A stretch of DNA of 64,000 nucleotides. Source: an uncultured Lachnospiraceae bacterium. Lineage in GTDB: Bacteria > Bacillota > Clostridia > Lachnospirales > Lachnospiraceae. The stretch is taken from contig CAMNSZ010000013.1 in the NCBI GenBank assembly GCA_946557105.1, positions 1 through 64,000 on the forward strand. The letters are read 5' to 3'. How positions within the stretch are numbered: position 1 is the first letter of the stretch; each line of letters starts with the position of its first letter. The notes below the pieces were generated by a model that saw only the letters and a list, made by a program, of their open reading frames with translations, did no database searches and had not been told where the DNA came from. Position numbers and translations under genes: made by a program. This document shows, piece by piece, positions 26,222 to 34,649 of the stretch.

Positions 26222-26478
26222 CATTTCTTTGTAATTTTCATATTTTTCTTTACAGGAAACCTTTTTTGCGTCTGCAAAGGCCTGCTGCCTTGCTCTTGCA
26301 TTTTTATACGGCCTGCCTGTCACTGTTTTTGTACGGGCTCCCATATCTTTGGCATTACTGACGATTAATTCAATTGTTTCGGAAATATATAGCGGATATA
26401 GGAGCCGGAATCAGACCGTCCGGCTTCCGGCGTCAGGGAGCATGATATTCTTTTGTGGCTTGTCGGTCCGCTTTTGGG

Positions 26479-26517
26479 CAAAAAACAGCGGTAAATCTTT
26501 ATGATGGGCTTACCGCT
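26479..26517 (-). terminator. Minus-strand terminator in the intergenic region
   Basis: AGCGGTAA (26487-26494) and TTACCGCT (26510-26517) form an 8-bp stem followed on the minus strand by GTTTTTTG. No annotated gene ends here, which implies an unannotated transcript. Confidence 0.65.
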
Positions 26518-26647
26518 ACCTTTCAGGTCAGGCGTCACGCAACAGCTGATAAGAAATGGATTTCTGCCTCTTGCTTTTGCAGTCATTTTATATCGCACGC
26601 CGTGAGGCGCAAACGTGCCATGACACTCCTTATCGGCAATCACTTAA

Positions 26648-26699
26648 GGCCGCCCCATAAAACAGACGCCGAACAAGGCGTCTGTTTTATGGGGCGGCC
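26648..26699. terminator. Perfect 23-bp hairpin after the ABC substrate-binding gene
   Basis: Two 23-base arms (GGCCGCCCCATAAAACAGAC... and its exact complement) surround a 6-base loop GAACAA. It starts 33 bases past the stop of the lipoprotein gene. No U-tract follows on either side, so it may protect the mRNA 3' end rather than terminate, or be a repeat element. Confidence 0.6.
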
Positions 26700-26731
26700 G
26701 TCACCTTTTGCTTATCTAAATAATATTAGTG

Positions 26732-27745
26732 TCACTCCGCCGCCTTTTTTGCAAAATCAGTATTCACGAGCTCCCCATAGGGAACCTTCTCCGTAAGCAC
26801 TTTTGCGTCCAACAAAATATTTTGGAGCAATGTAAAGGATTCCTCCTCAAAAACCAGATTTTCTTTCCATGTATCCTGTTCATAATACCGCTTCACAATA
26901 GTTGTCAGGGTATCCAAATCCGTCTCCGTAAACTGCGGGGCAATCGCCTTTGCAATATCGTCAGGTGTGTGCGACTGTACATAGTCCATCCCTCTTTGAA
27001 GCGCATTGGTAAACGCCTGCACAGTATCCGGATGAGCCTCCAGATAGCTTTTTTTAGCAGAAAAGGAGGTATATGGTACATAACCGGAATCTTCTCCCAA
27101 GGAAGCGACCACATATCCGTCACCTTTTTGCTCCAGAGCCGTGGCATGGGGTTCAAATTCAACGCTATAGTCTCCCTGCCCTCCCGAAAATGCCGCTGCA
27201 GTCGAACCAAAATCAATACTTTGATCAATTGTAAGATCTGCTTTAGGGTCAATATTGTTTTTCTCTAAAATGTACTCAAATACCATCTCAGGCATACCGC
27301 CCGCTCTTCCTCCCAGCACCGTCCTGCCCTTTACCATATCCCATGAAAAGTTCTCTATAGGTTCTCTTGACACCAAGAAATTTCCTGCTCGTTGGGTCAG
27401 CTGTGCAAAATTAACCACATAGTCCTGAGTTCCTCCGGCATAAGTATAAACCGTACTCTCACATCCCATAAACCCGATATCCGCTTCGCCCGTAAGCACC
27501 GCCGTCATGGTTTTGTCCGCACCGAAGCCCGTTACCAGCTCAATATCCAATCCTTCCTCCGCAAAGTATCCCTCTTCAAGCGCCACATACATGGGCGCGT
27601 AAAAGACGGAATGGGCCACCTCGTTAAGTACCACCTTCGTCCTGCCGTCAGCCTCTCCCTGCGTTTTATCCGCACAAGCAGTCAGACCGCACAGCAATGT
27701 AAGTACAAGAACTAAAAGTACCGACACACTCTTTCTCAAGGTCAT
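26732..27745 (-). CDS. ABC transporter substrate-binding lipoprotein (NMT1/SsuA-like)
   Basis: A 337-residue periplasmic-binding-type protein. The signal peptide ends in a lipobox LCGLTAC (Cys near 24), so it is anchored outside the membrane. The body matches the NMT1/THI5-SsuA-TauA fold: VVLNEVAHSVFYAPMYVALE, YFAEEGLDIELVTG, GEADIGFMGCESTVYTYAGG. Ligands in this class include sulfonates, nitrate and thiamine precursors. No permease or ATPase gene is adjacent, so it must use a transporter encoded elsewhere or be an orphan. Closely preceded by AGGAGG. Confidence 0.85.
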   Translation of the reverse strand: MTLRKSVSVLLVLVLTLLCGLTACADKTQGEADGRTKVVLNEVAHSVFYAPMYVALEEGYFAEEGLDIELVTGFGADKTMTAVLTGEADIGFMGCESTVYTYAGGTQDYVVNFAQLTQRAGNFLVSREPIENFSWDMVKGRTVLGGRAGGMPEMVFEYILEKNNIDPKADLTIDQSIDFGSTAAAFSGGQGDYSVEFEPHATALEQKGDGYVVASLGEDSGYVPYTSFSAKKSYLEAHPDTVQAFTNALQRGMDYVQSHTPDDIAKAIAPQFTETDLDTLTTIVKRYYEQDTWKENLVFEEESFTLLQNILLDAKVLTEKVPYGELVNTDFAKKAAE

Positions 27746-27858
27746 AAATCAGCCTCCTTTTTTGATTGCTGATTTATCTTATGACGCATATGGGCAAACG
27801 TGCATGTCCGGCTTCCCATGTCCTATACATTTATAAGCCTCTCAAGGTCTCCTCTGTT

Positions 27859-28572
27859 TTACAGACAATTCACCAGCTGCGCAATACCGTCCTGCCTGCC
27901 GTTTAATATCAGCTCCTCGGGAAAATCTACCTCCCTAATCAGCTCGAACGTCTTCTCAAAGCGCCCCACCGTATAGCAGATATGGCTGTCGGTTCCCAAA
28001 ATAACAGGCGCACGATACCTTTTACAAATATTCAAAAGAGCGATAATGTTTTCCCTTCCCCCTTTTCTGGCCGCCTGCGGATTCAGTGAAGAATTATTCA
28101 CCTCCAACGCCACCTTCTCCTCCAATGCCGTCTTTACCAGCAGCTCATAATCCAAGGGGTATCTGGAATCATCCGGATGCCCCAATATTTTAACGTAAGG
28201 ATTCTGCATCGCCCTGATGGCGGCTCTGGTATTTTCCTCCAAGCTTCCCGGTCTTACGCAGAATGTGTGCATACTGGCAATCACATAATCCATTCTCCTA
28301 AGAATTTCTTCTTCTACATCCAGATTTCCCTCATAATCCAAAATGTTTGCCTCCACGCCGCAAAACAGACGCAAATCCCCATGATGTCTGGGAATGCATC
28401 TATAGTTTGAAAAGAAAAAAACATGAGGACCACCCGGCATTGCCGGTCCGTGCTCGCTGAGCCCTAAGTATTTCAATCCAAGTTCCTTTGCCGCCTCAAT
28501 ATTTTCCTTTAATGTACTATACCCATGACCGCTTGCCGCGGTATGGGTATGCAAATCCATATAAATATTCAT
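27859..28572 (-). CDS. PHP-domain phosphoesterase (YcdX-like)
   Basis: A 237-residue PHP hydrolase. Metal ligands are visible in order: DLHTHTAASGHGYST at the N terminus, SEHG near residue 40, the GVEANI Glu, ASMHTF, GHPDD and GTDSH near the C terminus. This spacing fits the YcdX branch, three-metal phosphatases of unknown natural substrate. I start at MNIYMDLHTHT after a GGGAG site; an upstream frame of 12 codons has none. It lies 66 bases downstream of the DUF1836 gene, on the same strand. Confidence 0.88.
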   Translation of the reverse strand: MNIYMDLHTHTAASGHGYSTLKENIEAAKELGLKYLGLSEHGPAMPGGPHVFFFSNYRCIPRHHGDLRLFCGVEANILDYEGNLDVEEEILRRMDYVIASMHTFCVRPGSLEENTRAAIRAMQNPYVKILGHPDDSRYPLDYELLVKTALEEKVALEVNNSSLNPQAARKGGRENIIALLNICKRYRAPVILGTDSHICYTVGRFEKTFELIREVDFPEELILNGRQDGIAQLVNCL

Positions 28573-28639
28573 TTTACTCCCGTGCCTTTCCCGTACAAGC
28601 CCTTCCATCTTATCCGTTCCCCAATTTGTTCATCCACGC

Positions 28640-29305
28640 TTAACGGATATCCTGTTCCCCCTGCGTTTTCCCGCCATCCTTCTGAGCGCCTGCCTTCCTT
28701 CCTTTGGCGGAACTGTCCTTGGCAAACTCGTCTATCATTTTCTCAATAATCAGCTTCTTCACATAGACGTCAAAGCTTAACAGACAGATAAAAGAAAATT
28801 CGCGCAGTAACTCCTTGTTCTCCTCCGGAGCATCCGTAAATGTCTTCTCCGCCTCCTTAAATTTCTCTATCACATCCGACTTGAGCTCCTCCACCTGCTT
28901 CTTTTCCATACTGAACACCTCTTTATAGATGCTCTCAAGATTAAACTCTTGACCATTTTGAAAGAACTGTTCGGTTATTGGCTTTAAAAGTGTCTGTATA
29001 TCCGTTATAGACAAAAAACCCTTATAATAATAAATAAAAATCAATAAAAGAATATGTTCCTTAGTATATTTTTTCTTTATAGGGGATGGGAGCAAATCAT
29101 TCTTCGCGTAATTATTAATCATTGTCTTAGTGAGTATCTTGTCGTCGCCCGGATAACGTGCCGTAGATTTCAGTCTGGTATCCATAAAGGTTGTGACCTG
29201 ATCCATATACAAATCAATTCCCGGAATATCCTCCGGCTTAATGTATTCAATTCTCTCAAGACTCTCTAAAATACTATTTAATAAATTTTCCGTATTAATT
29301 TTCAT
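28640..29305 (-). CDS. DUF1836 domain protein
   Basis: A 221-residue protein matching DUF1836, a family with a MerR-like helix-turn-helix followed by a helical domain. Signature segments are IPGIDLYMDQVTTFMD near residue 28, LTKTMINNYAKNDLLP near 58-73 and KKKYTKEHILLLIFIYYYKG near 77. The C-terminal 25 residues are Lys/Gly rich. Often found in sporulating clostridia; function unknown, probably DNA binding. Divergent from yerC, with a 210-base shared upstream region that is AT-rich. Confidence 0.85.
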   Translation of the reverse strand: MKINTENLLNSILESLERIEYIKPEDIPGIDLYMDQVTTFMDTRLKSTARYPGDDKILTKTMINNYAKNDLLPSPIKKKYTKEHILLLIFIYYYKGFLSITDIQTLLKPITEQFFQNGQEFNLESIYKEVFSMEKKQVEELKSDVIEKFKEAEKTFTDAPEENKELLREFSFICLLSFDVYVKKLIIEKMIDEFAKDSSAKGRKAGAQKDGGKTQGEQDIR

Positions 29306-29515
29306 ACCTTCTCCATTCCGAAGTCTTTATCAAAAAAGTGCTTATGACATTCAGTACAATCTTATTATATAGTATTCAAAACTACATGGCAACTGTTTTC
29401 TTGTTTTCCCTTTACTTTACAACTTTAGTATGTTAAAATATGCATTATTAACACTATAAAATTTTACAGTATAAAAGCAGACAGGGAGCAATACGCTCCG
29501 GAACGGAGATTATGT

Positions 29516-29803
29516 ATGAATAAAAAAATTAAAACGGATGCCGTTGATTCCTTATTTGATGCTGTCCTAAGCCTTGAGTCACGGGAGGAATGCTATAGTT
29601 TTTTCGAGGATTTATGCACTGTCAACGAATTGCTCTCCCTCTCCCAGCGCTTTGAGGTCGCCGCCATGCTCAAGGACCACAAAACCTATCTGGATATCGC
29701 AGAGAAAACCGGCGCTTCCACTGCCACAATCAGCCGAGTAAACCGCTCCCTCAATTACGGGAACGACGGATATGATCTGGTGTTTAAGCGAATCGGCAAA
29801 TAA
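29516..29803 (+). CDS. TrpR-like protein YerC/YecD
   Basis: A 95-residue protein of the YerC/YecD branch of the TrpR superfamily: EECYSFFEDLCTVNELLSLS at about residues 22-41, and a TrpR-type helix-turn-helix LDIAEKTGASTATISRVNRS at about 58-77. Known members bind DNA; the regulon here is unknown. GGAGATT precedes the ATG, and a hairpin GGAGC/GCTCC lies in the leader. A strong shared terminator follows. Confidence 0.92.
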   Translation: MNKKIKTDAVDSLFDAVLSLESREECYSFFEDLCTVNELLSLSQRFEVAAMLKDHKTYLDIAEKTGASTATISRVNRSLNYGNDGYDLVFKRIGK

Positions 29804-29856
29804 AAAAGCACATCATGCCTTTGGACATTTTATCCGCAGGCATGATGTGCTTTTTT
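29802..29856. terminator. Bidirectional terminator
   Basis: AAAAAAGCACATCATGCCT (29802-29820) pairs exactly with AGGCATGATGTGCTTTTTT (29838-29856). It separates convergent yerC and the bactofilin gene. Confidence 0.92.
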
Positions 29857-29881
29857 ATTTAGTATATTATTGACTAACATA

Positions 29882-30373
29882 TTATATAATATCGTCACTG
29901 TCCATCTGGGCTGTGAACTCCTCATGCTGTCCGCCGACATCCTCCACATCCTTCAATGCCTCAGCAATAGCAGCCTTTGCGGATTTCTTGCTTGCGCGAA
30001 CAGCCTTGCTTTTCGTTTTTCTGTCCGGCACATTTTGGTTCATATCGCATCTGCCCTGAAAAACCGCATGCTCATCAATTACCACCATATTGGTAGTAAT
30101 ATCTCCCAGAACCTTTGCGGCAGACGCAAGCTCTATCTTATCGGGAGCGTCAATATTACCTATTACTTCACCGCCCACAAGAATCGACTTTGCAAATATA
30201 TTGCCAAGTATGCTGCCCGTTGCACCAATTATCAGGCTGCCGTCAACAGTCACATTCCCCCTAATGGTACCGTCAATTCTCGCCGAGCCCTCCGAGGAAA
30301 AATCACCTTCTATCTCGGTTCCTTTTCCCAATAATGTACCTATTCTGATTTCCTTATCTTTTTTGCTCAACAT
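29882..30373 (-). CDS. Bactofilin (polymer-forming cytoskeletal protein)
   Basis: A 163-residue bactofilin. Residues about 10-110 form the right-handed beta-helix core, seen as repeats ending in Gly-Asn/Asp turns (IEGDFSSEGSARIDGTIRGN, SLIIGATGSILGNIFAKS). The C-terminal tail is basic, then acidic. Bactofilins self-assemble into filaments without nucleotide and help place cell-wall enzymes. The gene lies 14 bases downstream of an M23-like gene, a pairing known from several bacteria where the two shape the cell. Confidence 0.92.
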   Translation of the reverse strand: MLSKKDKEIRIGTLLGKGTEIEGDFSSEGSARIDGTIRGNVTVDGSLIIGATGSILGNIFAKSILVGGEVIGNIDAPDKIELASAAKVLGDITTNMVVIDEHAVFQGRCDMNQNVPDRKTKSKAVRASKKSAKAAIAEALKDVEDVGGQHEEFTAQMDSDDII

Positions 30374-30387
30374 AATCTTCTCCTCCC

Positions 30388-31104
30388 TTAACCGCTGATT
30401 ACCAGCATATCCATAGGATTAATATAAGACTCATCCTTCATCATTTGATAGCCCAGCTTCGTATTGGACTCTCCTATCAGAAACAATGTTGTTCCCTGCA
30501 CAACTGAATCTCCTTGATTTACTGAAGGCTCTCCCTGATTCCTGTAGATGGTTATATAGCCGTTACCATGGTCAACCCATACGTTATGCCCATATTCTAC
30601 GTCATCATTTACGGCAATTACCTTTCCGCTGGCCGTAGCTACAACAGTGGTTCCCTGTGATGCCGTAAAAATACATATAGGCGCATCCTCTGTCGTTCCC
30701 TCTTCCATGGATGCAGAGCCTGTAAGCGGAAATTCTGTGGGGGTACTTTGCTTTTCCAGCTGTTCTGTCAGTTCTCTCTCGCTCTCAACTTTCTGATTCA
30801 CTGTCTCACTTAATATCTGAATCTTACCGTTTAAGCTTTGTACTTCGGCTTCCAATCCCTCTTTCTCCTGCAGAAGTGCCTCCATAGCCTCAGCCTGCGC
30901 ATTGTTTTTTTCAACAGCCGCTTCCCAGATTTTTTCCTCATAGGCAAGATAGCCTATCATGGCTCCGATTATCACACACAAGACGATAATAATCGTTTCC
31001 CAAATCCATGGCCTGACTCTATACTGCTTTACATTTGCGTCAACTGCATCGGATGTAACAATCAATACATGATTTGTTTTACGCTTATGTTTTTTACGTT
31101 GCAT
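30388..31104 (-). CDS. M23-like (LytM-fold) membrane protein, catalytic site degenerate
   Basis: A 238-residue protein with a cytoplasmic basic tail, one membrane segment (about residues 33-52), a coiled coil (about 55-118), and a C-terminal LytM/M23-type domain (VVATASGKVIAVNDDVEYGH, NVWVDHGNGYITIYRNQG, VVQGTTLFLIG). The HxxxD and final HxH zinc ligands of active M23 peptidases are not found: the usual YAHL position reads IYRNQ. It is likely a non-catalytic activator or scaffold. It precedes the bactofilin gene in the same transcript. Promoter at 31133-31161. Confidence 0.82.
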   Translation of the reverse strand: MQRKKHKRKTNHVLIVTSDAVDANVKQYRVRPWIWETIIIVLCVIIGAMIGYLAYEEKIWEAAVEKNNAQAEAMEALLQEKEGLEAEVQSLNGKIQILSETVNQKVESERELTEQLEKQSTPTEFPLTGSASMEEGTTEDAPICIFTASQGTTVVATASGKVIAVNDDVEYGHNVWVDHGNGYITIYRNQGEPSVNQGDSVVQGTTLFLIGESNTKLGYQMMKDESYINPMDMLVISG

Positions 31105-31132
31105 AAAGAAATCACCTCCGGTAAACTACATC

Positions 31133-31161
31133 ATTTTACCACAGGTAACTCCTTTCAGCAA
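31133..31161 (-). promoter_or_regulatory. Promoter of the M23-like/bactofilin operon
   Basis: On the minus strand TTGCTG (31156-31161), 17-bp spacer, TAAAAT (31133-31138). Confidence 0.6.
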
Positions 31162-31271
31162 CGTCGTGTTAATATTTTTGTAACATTTCTCCAACAAATT
31201 TCTTAACTTTTTATTAATATGCCTAAAAGTAGACGTTCTTTTTGTCTATATGTACCAATTTTTAAGGTACT

Positions 31272-32321
31272 TTAAACCTCCAACGCCATATCCCCTTGTG
31301 CAATAATTCCCTTCTTTCTCATTAGCTCGGATACGAAAAGAGTCAATGCGGCGGGCAAAATGAAATGCATCAATGCAATTAACAAAAGTGCTATAACTGC
31401 GCTCGTTCCGTTTTCCGTCATGGAAGCGTAAGCGGCAAACTGCCCTACAAAACCTGCCGAACCCATACCCGAACCCACAGGAGTGCTAGTCATTCCCAGC
31501 GCTGCGGAAGCAATAGGACCCAATATCGCACTTGAGATAATCGCTGGCAGCCAGATAACCGGCTTTTTAACAATATTAGGTACCTGCAGCATGGAGGTTC
31601 CCACTCCCTGAGCGACCAGACCGCCTAATTTATTTTCACGATAGCTTGCCACCGCAAAGCCTACCATGTTACAGCAGCAGCCCACTGTGGCCGCTCCCGC
31701 GGCTAATCCGCTTATACTCATGGAAACACCGATTGCAGCGGAGCTGATTGGCAATGTCAAAATCATCCCCATTAAAACCGACACAATAATACCTCCTATA
31801 ATAGGATGCCTTTCAACGTTAAAATTCACCAGTTGTCCTAACCATGCCATAAATGCGGATATAGGGGGGCCTGCTACAAAACCCACTACGGCGCCTGAAA
31901 TAACGGATAAAAAGGGAGTTACAATAATATCAACCTTTGTCTTTCCTGCCACAAGCTTTCCTATTTTTATGGCAACAATTGCTGCAATAAAGGCTCCCAA
32001 CGGCTCGCCGGGCTTTCCAAGGGCAAATGCCTCCATGGTATTCACTGCCGGAAACGCTCCTATCATACCCGCTACCGCGGCGGAAACCGTGACCAACGGA
32101 CCCTGCTTAAACTTACAGGCAACGCCAACGCCTATTCCCGCTCCCGTAAGACTCTTAGCCACATTGCTTATCGCCGTCAGATAACTTCCTACCGTTCCGC
32201 CTATCAGACTTCCAATCTGAGCAATAATCGTACCGATTATCAGAGTCGAAAACAACCCCAACGCCATGCCGCTCAAACCGTCAATAAAAATTTCATTCAA
32301 CCACTTTTTCATCTGTTTCAT
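31272..32321 (-). CDS. PTS EIIC-like membrane transporter (PTS_EIIC_2)
   Basis: A 349-residue polytopic protein, rich in Gly/Ala, with about nine hydrophobic segments. It matches the stand-alone PTS_EIIC_2 family: FIDGLSGMALGLFSTLIIGT, GAGIGVGVACKFKQGPLVTV, ERHPIIGGIIVSVLMGMI, GLAAGAATVGCCCNMVGFAV. No EIIA, EIIB or HPr gene is adjacent, so it may work without sugar phosphorylation or with distant partners. Substrate unknown. I prefer the start at 32321 (MKQMKKW); the frame runs 14 codons further upstream. Confidence 0.8.
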   Translation of the reverse strand: MKQMKKWLNEIFIDGLSGMALGLFSTLIIGTIIAQIGSLIGGTVGSYLTAISNVAKSLTGAGIGVGVACKFKQGPLVTVSAAVAGMIGAFPAVNTMEAFALGKPGEPLGAFIAAIVAIKIGKLVAGKTKVDIIVTPFLSVISGAVVGFVAGPPISAFMAWLGQLVNFNVERHPIIGGIIVSVLMGMILTLPISSAAIGVSMSISGLAAGAATVGCCCNMVGFAVASYRENKLGGLVAQGVGTSMLQVPNIVKKPVIWLPAIISSAILGPIASAALGMTSTPVGSGMGSAGFVGQFAAYASMTENGTSAVIALLLIALMHFILPAALTLFVSELMRKKGIIAQGDMALEV

Positions 32322-32730
32322 ACTATGTAACCATACCTTTCTGCTGCTCGCAAACCTTCTCACCGCCGATTTGCATCTATTTTAGCCGACATGTATACTT
32401 GGCTGTCTTGTCAGCTGTCATATAATCTAACATATCTTATCTCAGAAGGCAAGCAAATTCTTTTTATTTCGTATTTTAAAATATCTTCCACCACTATCTT
32501 CAACGCATAAACTAATTTTCTGACAACTCTTTACTTATACAAGACATTATGCTATTATGATGATGTTGCAAAATATGGCATGATTTTCAGACTGCTTTCT
32601 GCACGCAGATTTGTGCCGAAGCGTTGCGAATCTGCTTGATTGCACGTATAGGTTCCGGAAGGAATGATTCTTTTTTCAAAAATTATGCCGACGCCCAATT
32701 TGGCGGGTTGTCGGCGGAATGGAGATTATT
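32322..32730. promoter_or_regulatory. Cold-shock gene promoter and long structured leader
   Basis: On the plus strand TTTACT (32530-32535), 17-bp spacer, TATTAT (32553-32558) predict a start near 32564 and a leader of about 165 nt. Just before the ribosome site GCCGAC and GTCGGC (about 32688-32716) can pair, with an inner GCCC/GGCG-rich stem. Long folded leaders are a hallmark of cspA-type genes, where they sense temperature. The part from 32322 to 32529 shows nothing else. Confidence 0.5.
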
Positions 32731-32931
32731 ATGAACAAAGGTACAGTAAAATGGTTTAACAACCAAAAGGGTTACGGTTTCATTTCCGATGAATCGGGCA
32801 ATGACGTATTCGTTCATTTCTCAGGGCTTAATATGGAAGGCTTTAAGACCTTAGAAGAAGGCGCTTCTGTTGAATATGAGATAGTAAACGGTGAAAAGGG
32901 CCCTCAAGCCGTAAACGTAACCAAATTGTAG
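32731..32931 (+). CDS. Cold shock protein, CspA family
   Basis: A 66-residue single OB-fold nucleic-acid chaperone. RNP1 ([10 protein letters not shown], about residues 13-22) and RNP2 (DVFVHFSGL, about 25-33) are intact, and the end is [10 protein letters not shown]. It melts RNA structure during cold adaptation or growth. I start at MNKGTVKWF, the usual length; the frame extends four codons upstream, but GGAGA fits the inner ATG. Preceded by a long structured leader and followed by a strong terminator. Confidence 0.96.
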   Translation: MNKGTVKWFNNQKGYGFISDESGNDVFVHFSGLNMEGFKTLEEGASVEYEIVNGEKGPQAVNVTKL

Positions 32932-32938
32932 GATACCA

Positions 32939-32994
32939 AACTAAACCCCATGCAGCGCCGGCTATTCCGTCCGCAGAAGACATGGGGTTTAGTT
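32939..32994. terminator. Bidirectional terminator
   Basis: AACTAAACCCCATG (32939-32952) and CATGGGGTTTAGTT (32981-32994) form a perfect 14-bp stem. It serves the convergent csp and hisA genes. Confidence 0.85.
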
Positions 32995-33005
32995 GATGCT
33001 CTACA

Positions 33006-33782
33006 TCAGCGTCTGCACAGGCTGACTACCTTCTCCCAGCCAAGTCTGCCGCCAAACAAATCCAAAGCGCTTCCTATCGTAACATTCAGTCTGCCGTTTC
33101 CCAGCTTCTTCAAAAGCTGCAAATCCTCATAGCTGTGTACCCCACCGGCATAGGTGATGGGTTTTCCCCTCCAGCCTCCTAAAAGCACGGCCAGCTCCTC
33201 CTCTATTCCCTCGGCTTTTCCCTCTACATCCACTGCGTGAACCAAAAACTCATCACAATATGAAGATAACCTGTCCAGTAAAGCATAATCCACAAGCTCC
33301 TCTGTAGTCCTTTGCCAGCGATCCGTCACCACCAGATAGCCCCGCTCCGTCTTTTTACAGCTCATGTCCAAAACCAAATGTTCCCTGCCAACGGCTTTTA
33401 CCAATTCCTCTAAGCGGTCATAGTGAATATGTCCGTCCTTAAACACATAAGAGGTCACAATTACATGAGAAGCTCCCGCCTCTAAATATTGCTCTGCGTT
33501 TTCCGGCGTAATACCTCCTCCTACTTGAAGCCCTCTCGGATATACCGAAAGCGCTGACAAAGCCTGCCGTTGTGTAGCGGCGTAATATTCGCTGTCCGTT
33601 CCATTCAATAAAATAATATGTCCGCCCCTTAAACCTGCGTCACGATATAAAGCGGCATAAAAGGCGGCATCCTTTTTTGCCACATAATTCTCCAATGCGT
33701 GATTATCAATATCCCGCAGGCTTGCTCCCACAATCTGCTTTACCTTGCCGTTATGTATATCAATACATGGTCTGAATTCCAT
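33006..33782 (-). CDS. hisA: Eukaryotic-type HisA, ProFAR isomerase
   Basis: A 258-residue (beta/alpha)8 barrel that isomerises ProFAR to PRFAR in histidine synthesis. It begins EFRPCIDIHNGKVKQIVGAS, the signature of the eukaryotic-type (HIS6-like) HisA rather than the usual bacterial form. Half-barrel symmetry is seen in LQVGGGITPENAEQYLEAGA and PITYAGGVHSYEDLQLLKKL, the two phosphate-binding loops; catalytic Asp residues fit CIDIHNG and HAVDVEGK. No other his genes are nearby. Bacterial members exist in some Lachnospiraceae, as far as I recall. Confidence 0.85.
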   Translation of the reverse strand: MEFRPCIDIHNGKVKQIVGASLRDIDNHALENYVAKKDAAFYAALYRDAGLRGGHIILLNGTDSEYYAATQRQALSALSVYPRGLQVGGGITPENAEQYLEAGASHVIVTSYVFKDGHIHYDRLEELVKAVGREHLVLDMSCKKTERGYLVVTDRWQRTTEELVDYALLDRLSSYCDEFLVHAVDVEGKAEGIEEELAVLLGGWRGKPITYAGGVHSYEDLQLLKKLGNGRLNVTIGSALDLFGGRLGWEKVVSLCRR

Positions 33783-34083
33783 ATGCTGTCCCGCTTTCTA
33801 AATTTATTTAATTAATAGTAAATTAATAATATATGAATATGAATTATCTTACCTCTCTATCTTATTACAATTTCTTACATTTTTCCATTAAAAATAATCA
33901 TTTCAATTTGTATAAATTCAAAAAACTCTCACATACTACTAACAAGTCAGCAAAAGCACCTGTAACCGTCTCGGCTTACTTTTTTGCTGAATAAATTTAT
34001 AAGCTTGTGTCCGCGCAGCCCTCACAAGCTTTCATGTCCTTTCAAGGCTCATGTATTCAGGCTGCGCAGAAATGAGGAGAATT
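33783..34083. other. Divergent intergenic region, one hairpin
   Basis: Very AT-rich up to about 33960. AAGCTTGTG (34001-34009) and CACAAGCTT (34023-34031) form a perfect 9-bp stem in the leader of the lipoprotein gene. No gene is seen. Confidence 0.5.
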
Positions 34084-34557
34084 ATGAAAAAAGCAAAATC
34101 TTTTAAAAACGTAAGAAAGCTTCTGGTGCTTGGGCTTGTAATCGTCTACATGTGTATTGCAAGCGGATGTACCAATGACGACAACAACAGCAACAATTCC
34201 GGCAGTATGGCCGGAACTGGTGCCCAAAACGAAACCGGCACAAACAACAATACAGGAAACACTGACAACGGAAATAATTCCGGCACCGTAAACGACAACA
34301 ATACAAATTCCGGCACTACTAATAACGGTACTACCGACGGTACCGACCTCGGAACTACAAACGGTGACAACGGAGGTTCGCTGTTAGACGATGCCGGTAA
34401 TACCATAGGCGATATCGTAGATGATGCCGCAGACGGCGTTTCGGATATCACTAACGATTTGGTCGGCGGAGATAACGGTACAGGCACCACCAATACCACA
34501 GGTACTACAGGTACCACAGGCGGCACCGGTAACGGCACCGGCACTACCGTTCAATAA
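34084..34557 (+). CDS. Low-complexity Asn/Thr/Gly-rich lipoprotein
   Basis: A 157-residue secreted protein. The signal peptide has a basic start (MKKAKSFKNVRK), a hydrophobic core and a lipobox CIASGC (Cys near 29). Almost everything after it is Asn, Gly, Thr, Asp and Ser in short irregular repeats, with a short acidic segment (DIVDDAADGVSDITNDLVGG, about 114-133) that may be the only ordered part. GGAGA precedes the ATG. No family is recognised. A sporulation or surface-spacer role would be a guess. Confidence 0.7.
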   Translation: MKKAKSFKNVRKLLVLGLVIVYMCIASGCTNDDNNSNNSGSMAGTGAQNETGTNNNTGNTDNGNNSGTVNDNNTNSGTTNNGTTDGTDLGTTNGDNGGSLLDDAGNTIGDIVDDAADGVSDITNDLVGGDNGTGTTNTTGTTGTTGGTGNGTGTTVQ

Positions 34558-34575
34558 GCGAATTACAGACCCACT

Positions 34576-34612
34576 AAAAAAGGAAGCTTGCAATTCACTA
34601 AGCTTCCTTTTT
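34576..34612. terminator. Bidirectional terminator
   Basis: AAAAAAGGAAGCTT and AAGCTTCCTTTTT pair exactly around a short loop, between the lipoprotein gene and convergent dapB. Confidence 0.88.
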
Positions 34613-34649
34613 GTAATCCGATACTTCCCGCTATATTTGGAGCTCCGCG

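Larger units (their letters stand above)
26222..26731. other. Long intergenic region with several hairpins, possible ncRNA
   Basis: No protein family is recognised although frames of about 90-110 codons are open on both strands. Structures present: a hairpin GGAGCCGGA/TCCGGCTTCC near 26400-26430, a minus-strand terminator at 26479-26517, and a perfect 23-bp stem at 26648-26699. A minus-strand transcript from about 26650 to 26479 could be a small RNA or a leaderless remnant. Confidence 0.35.

Noticed and set aside
26365..26643. 92-codon minus-strand frame in the 26-kb gap
   Set aside because: No family features and a terminator stem inside it; treated as possible non-coding RNA.
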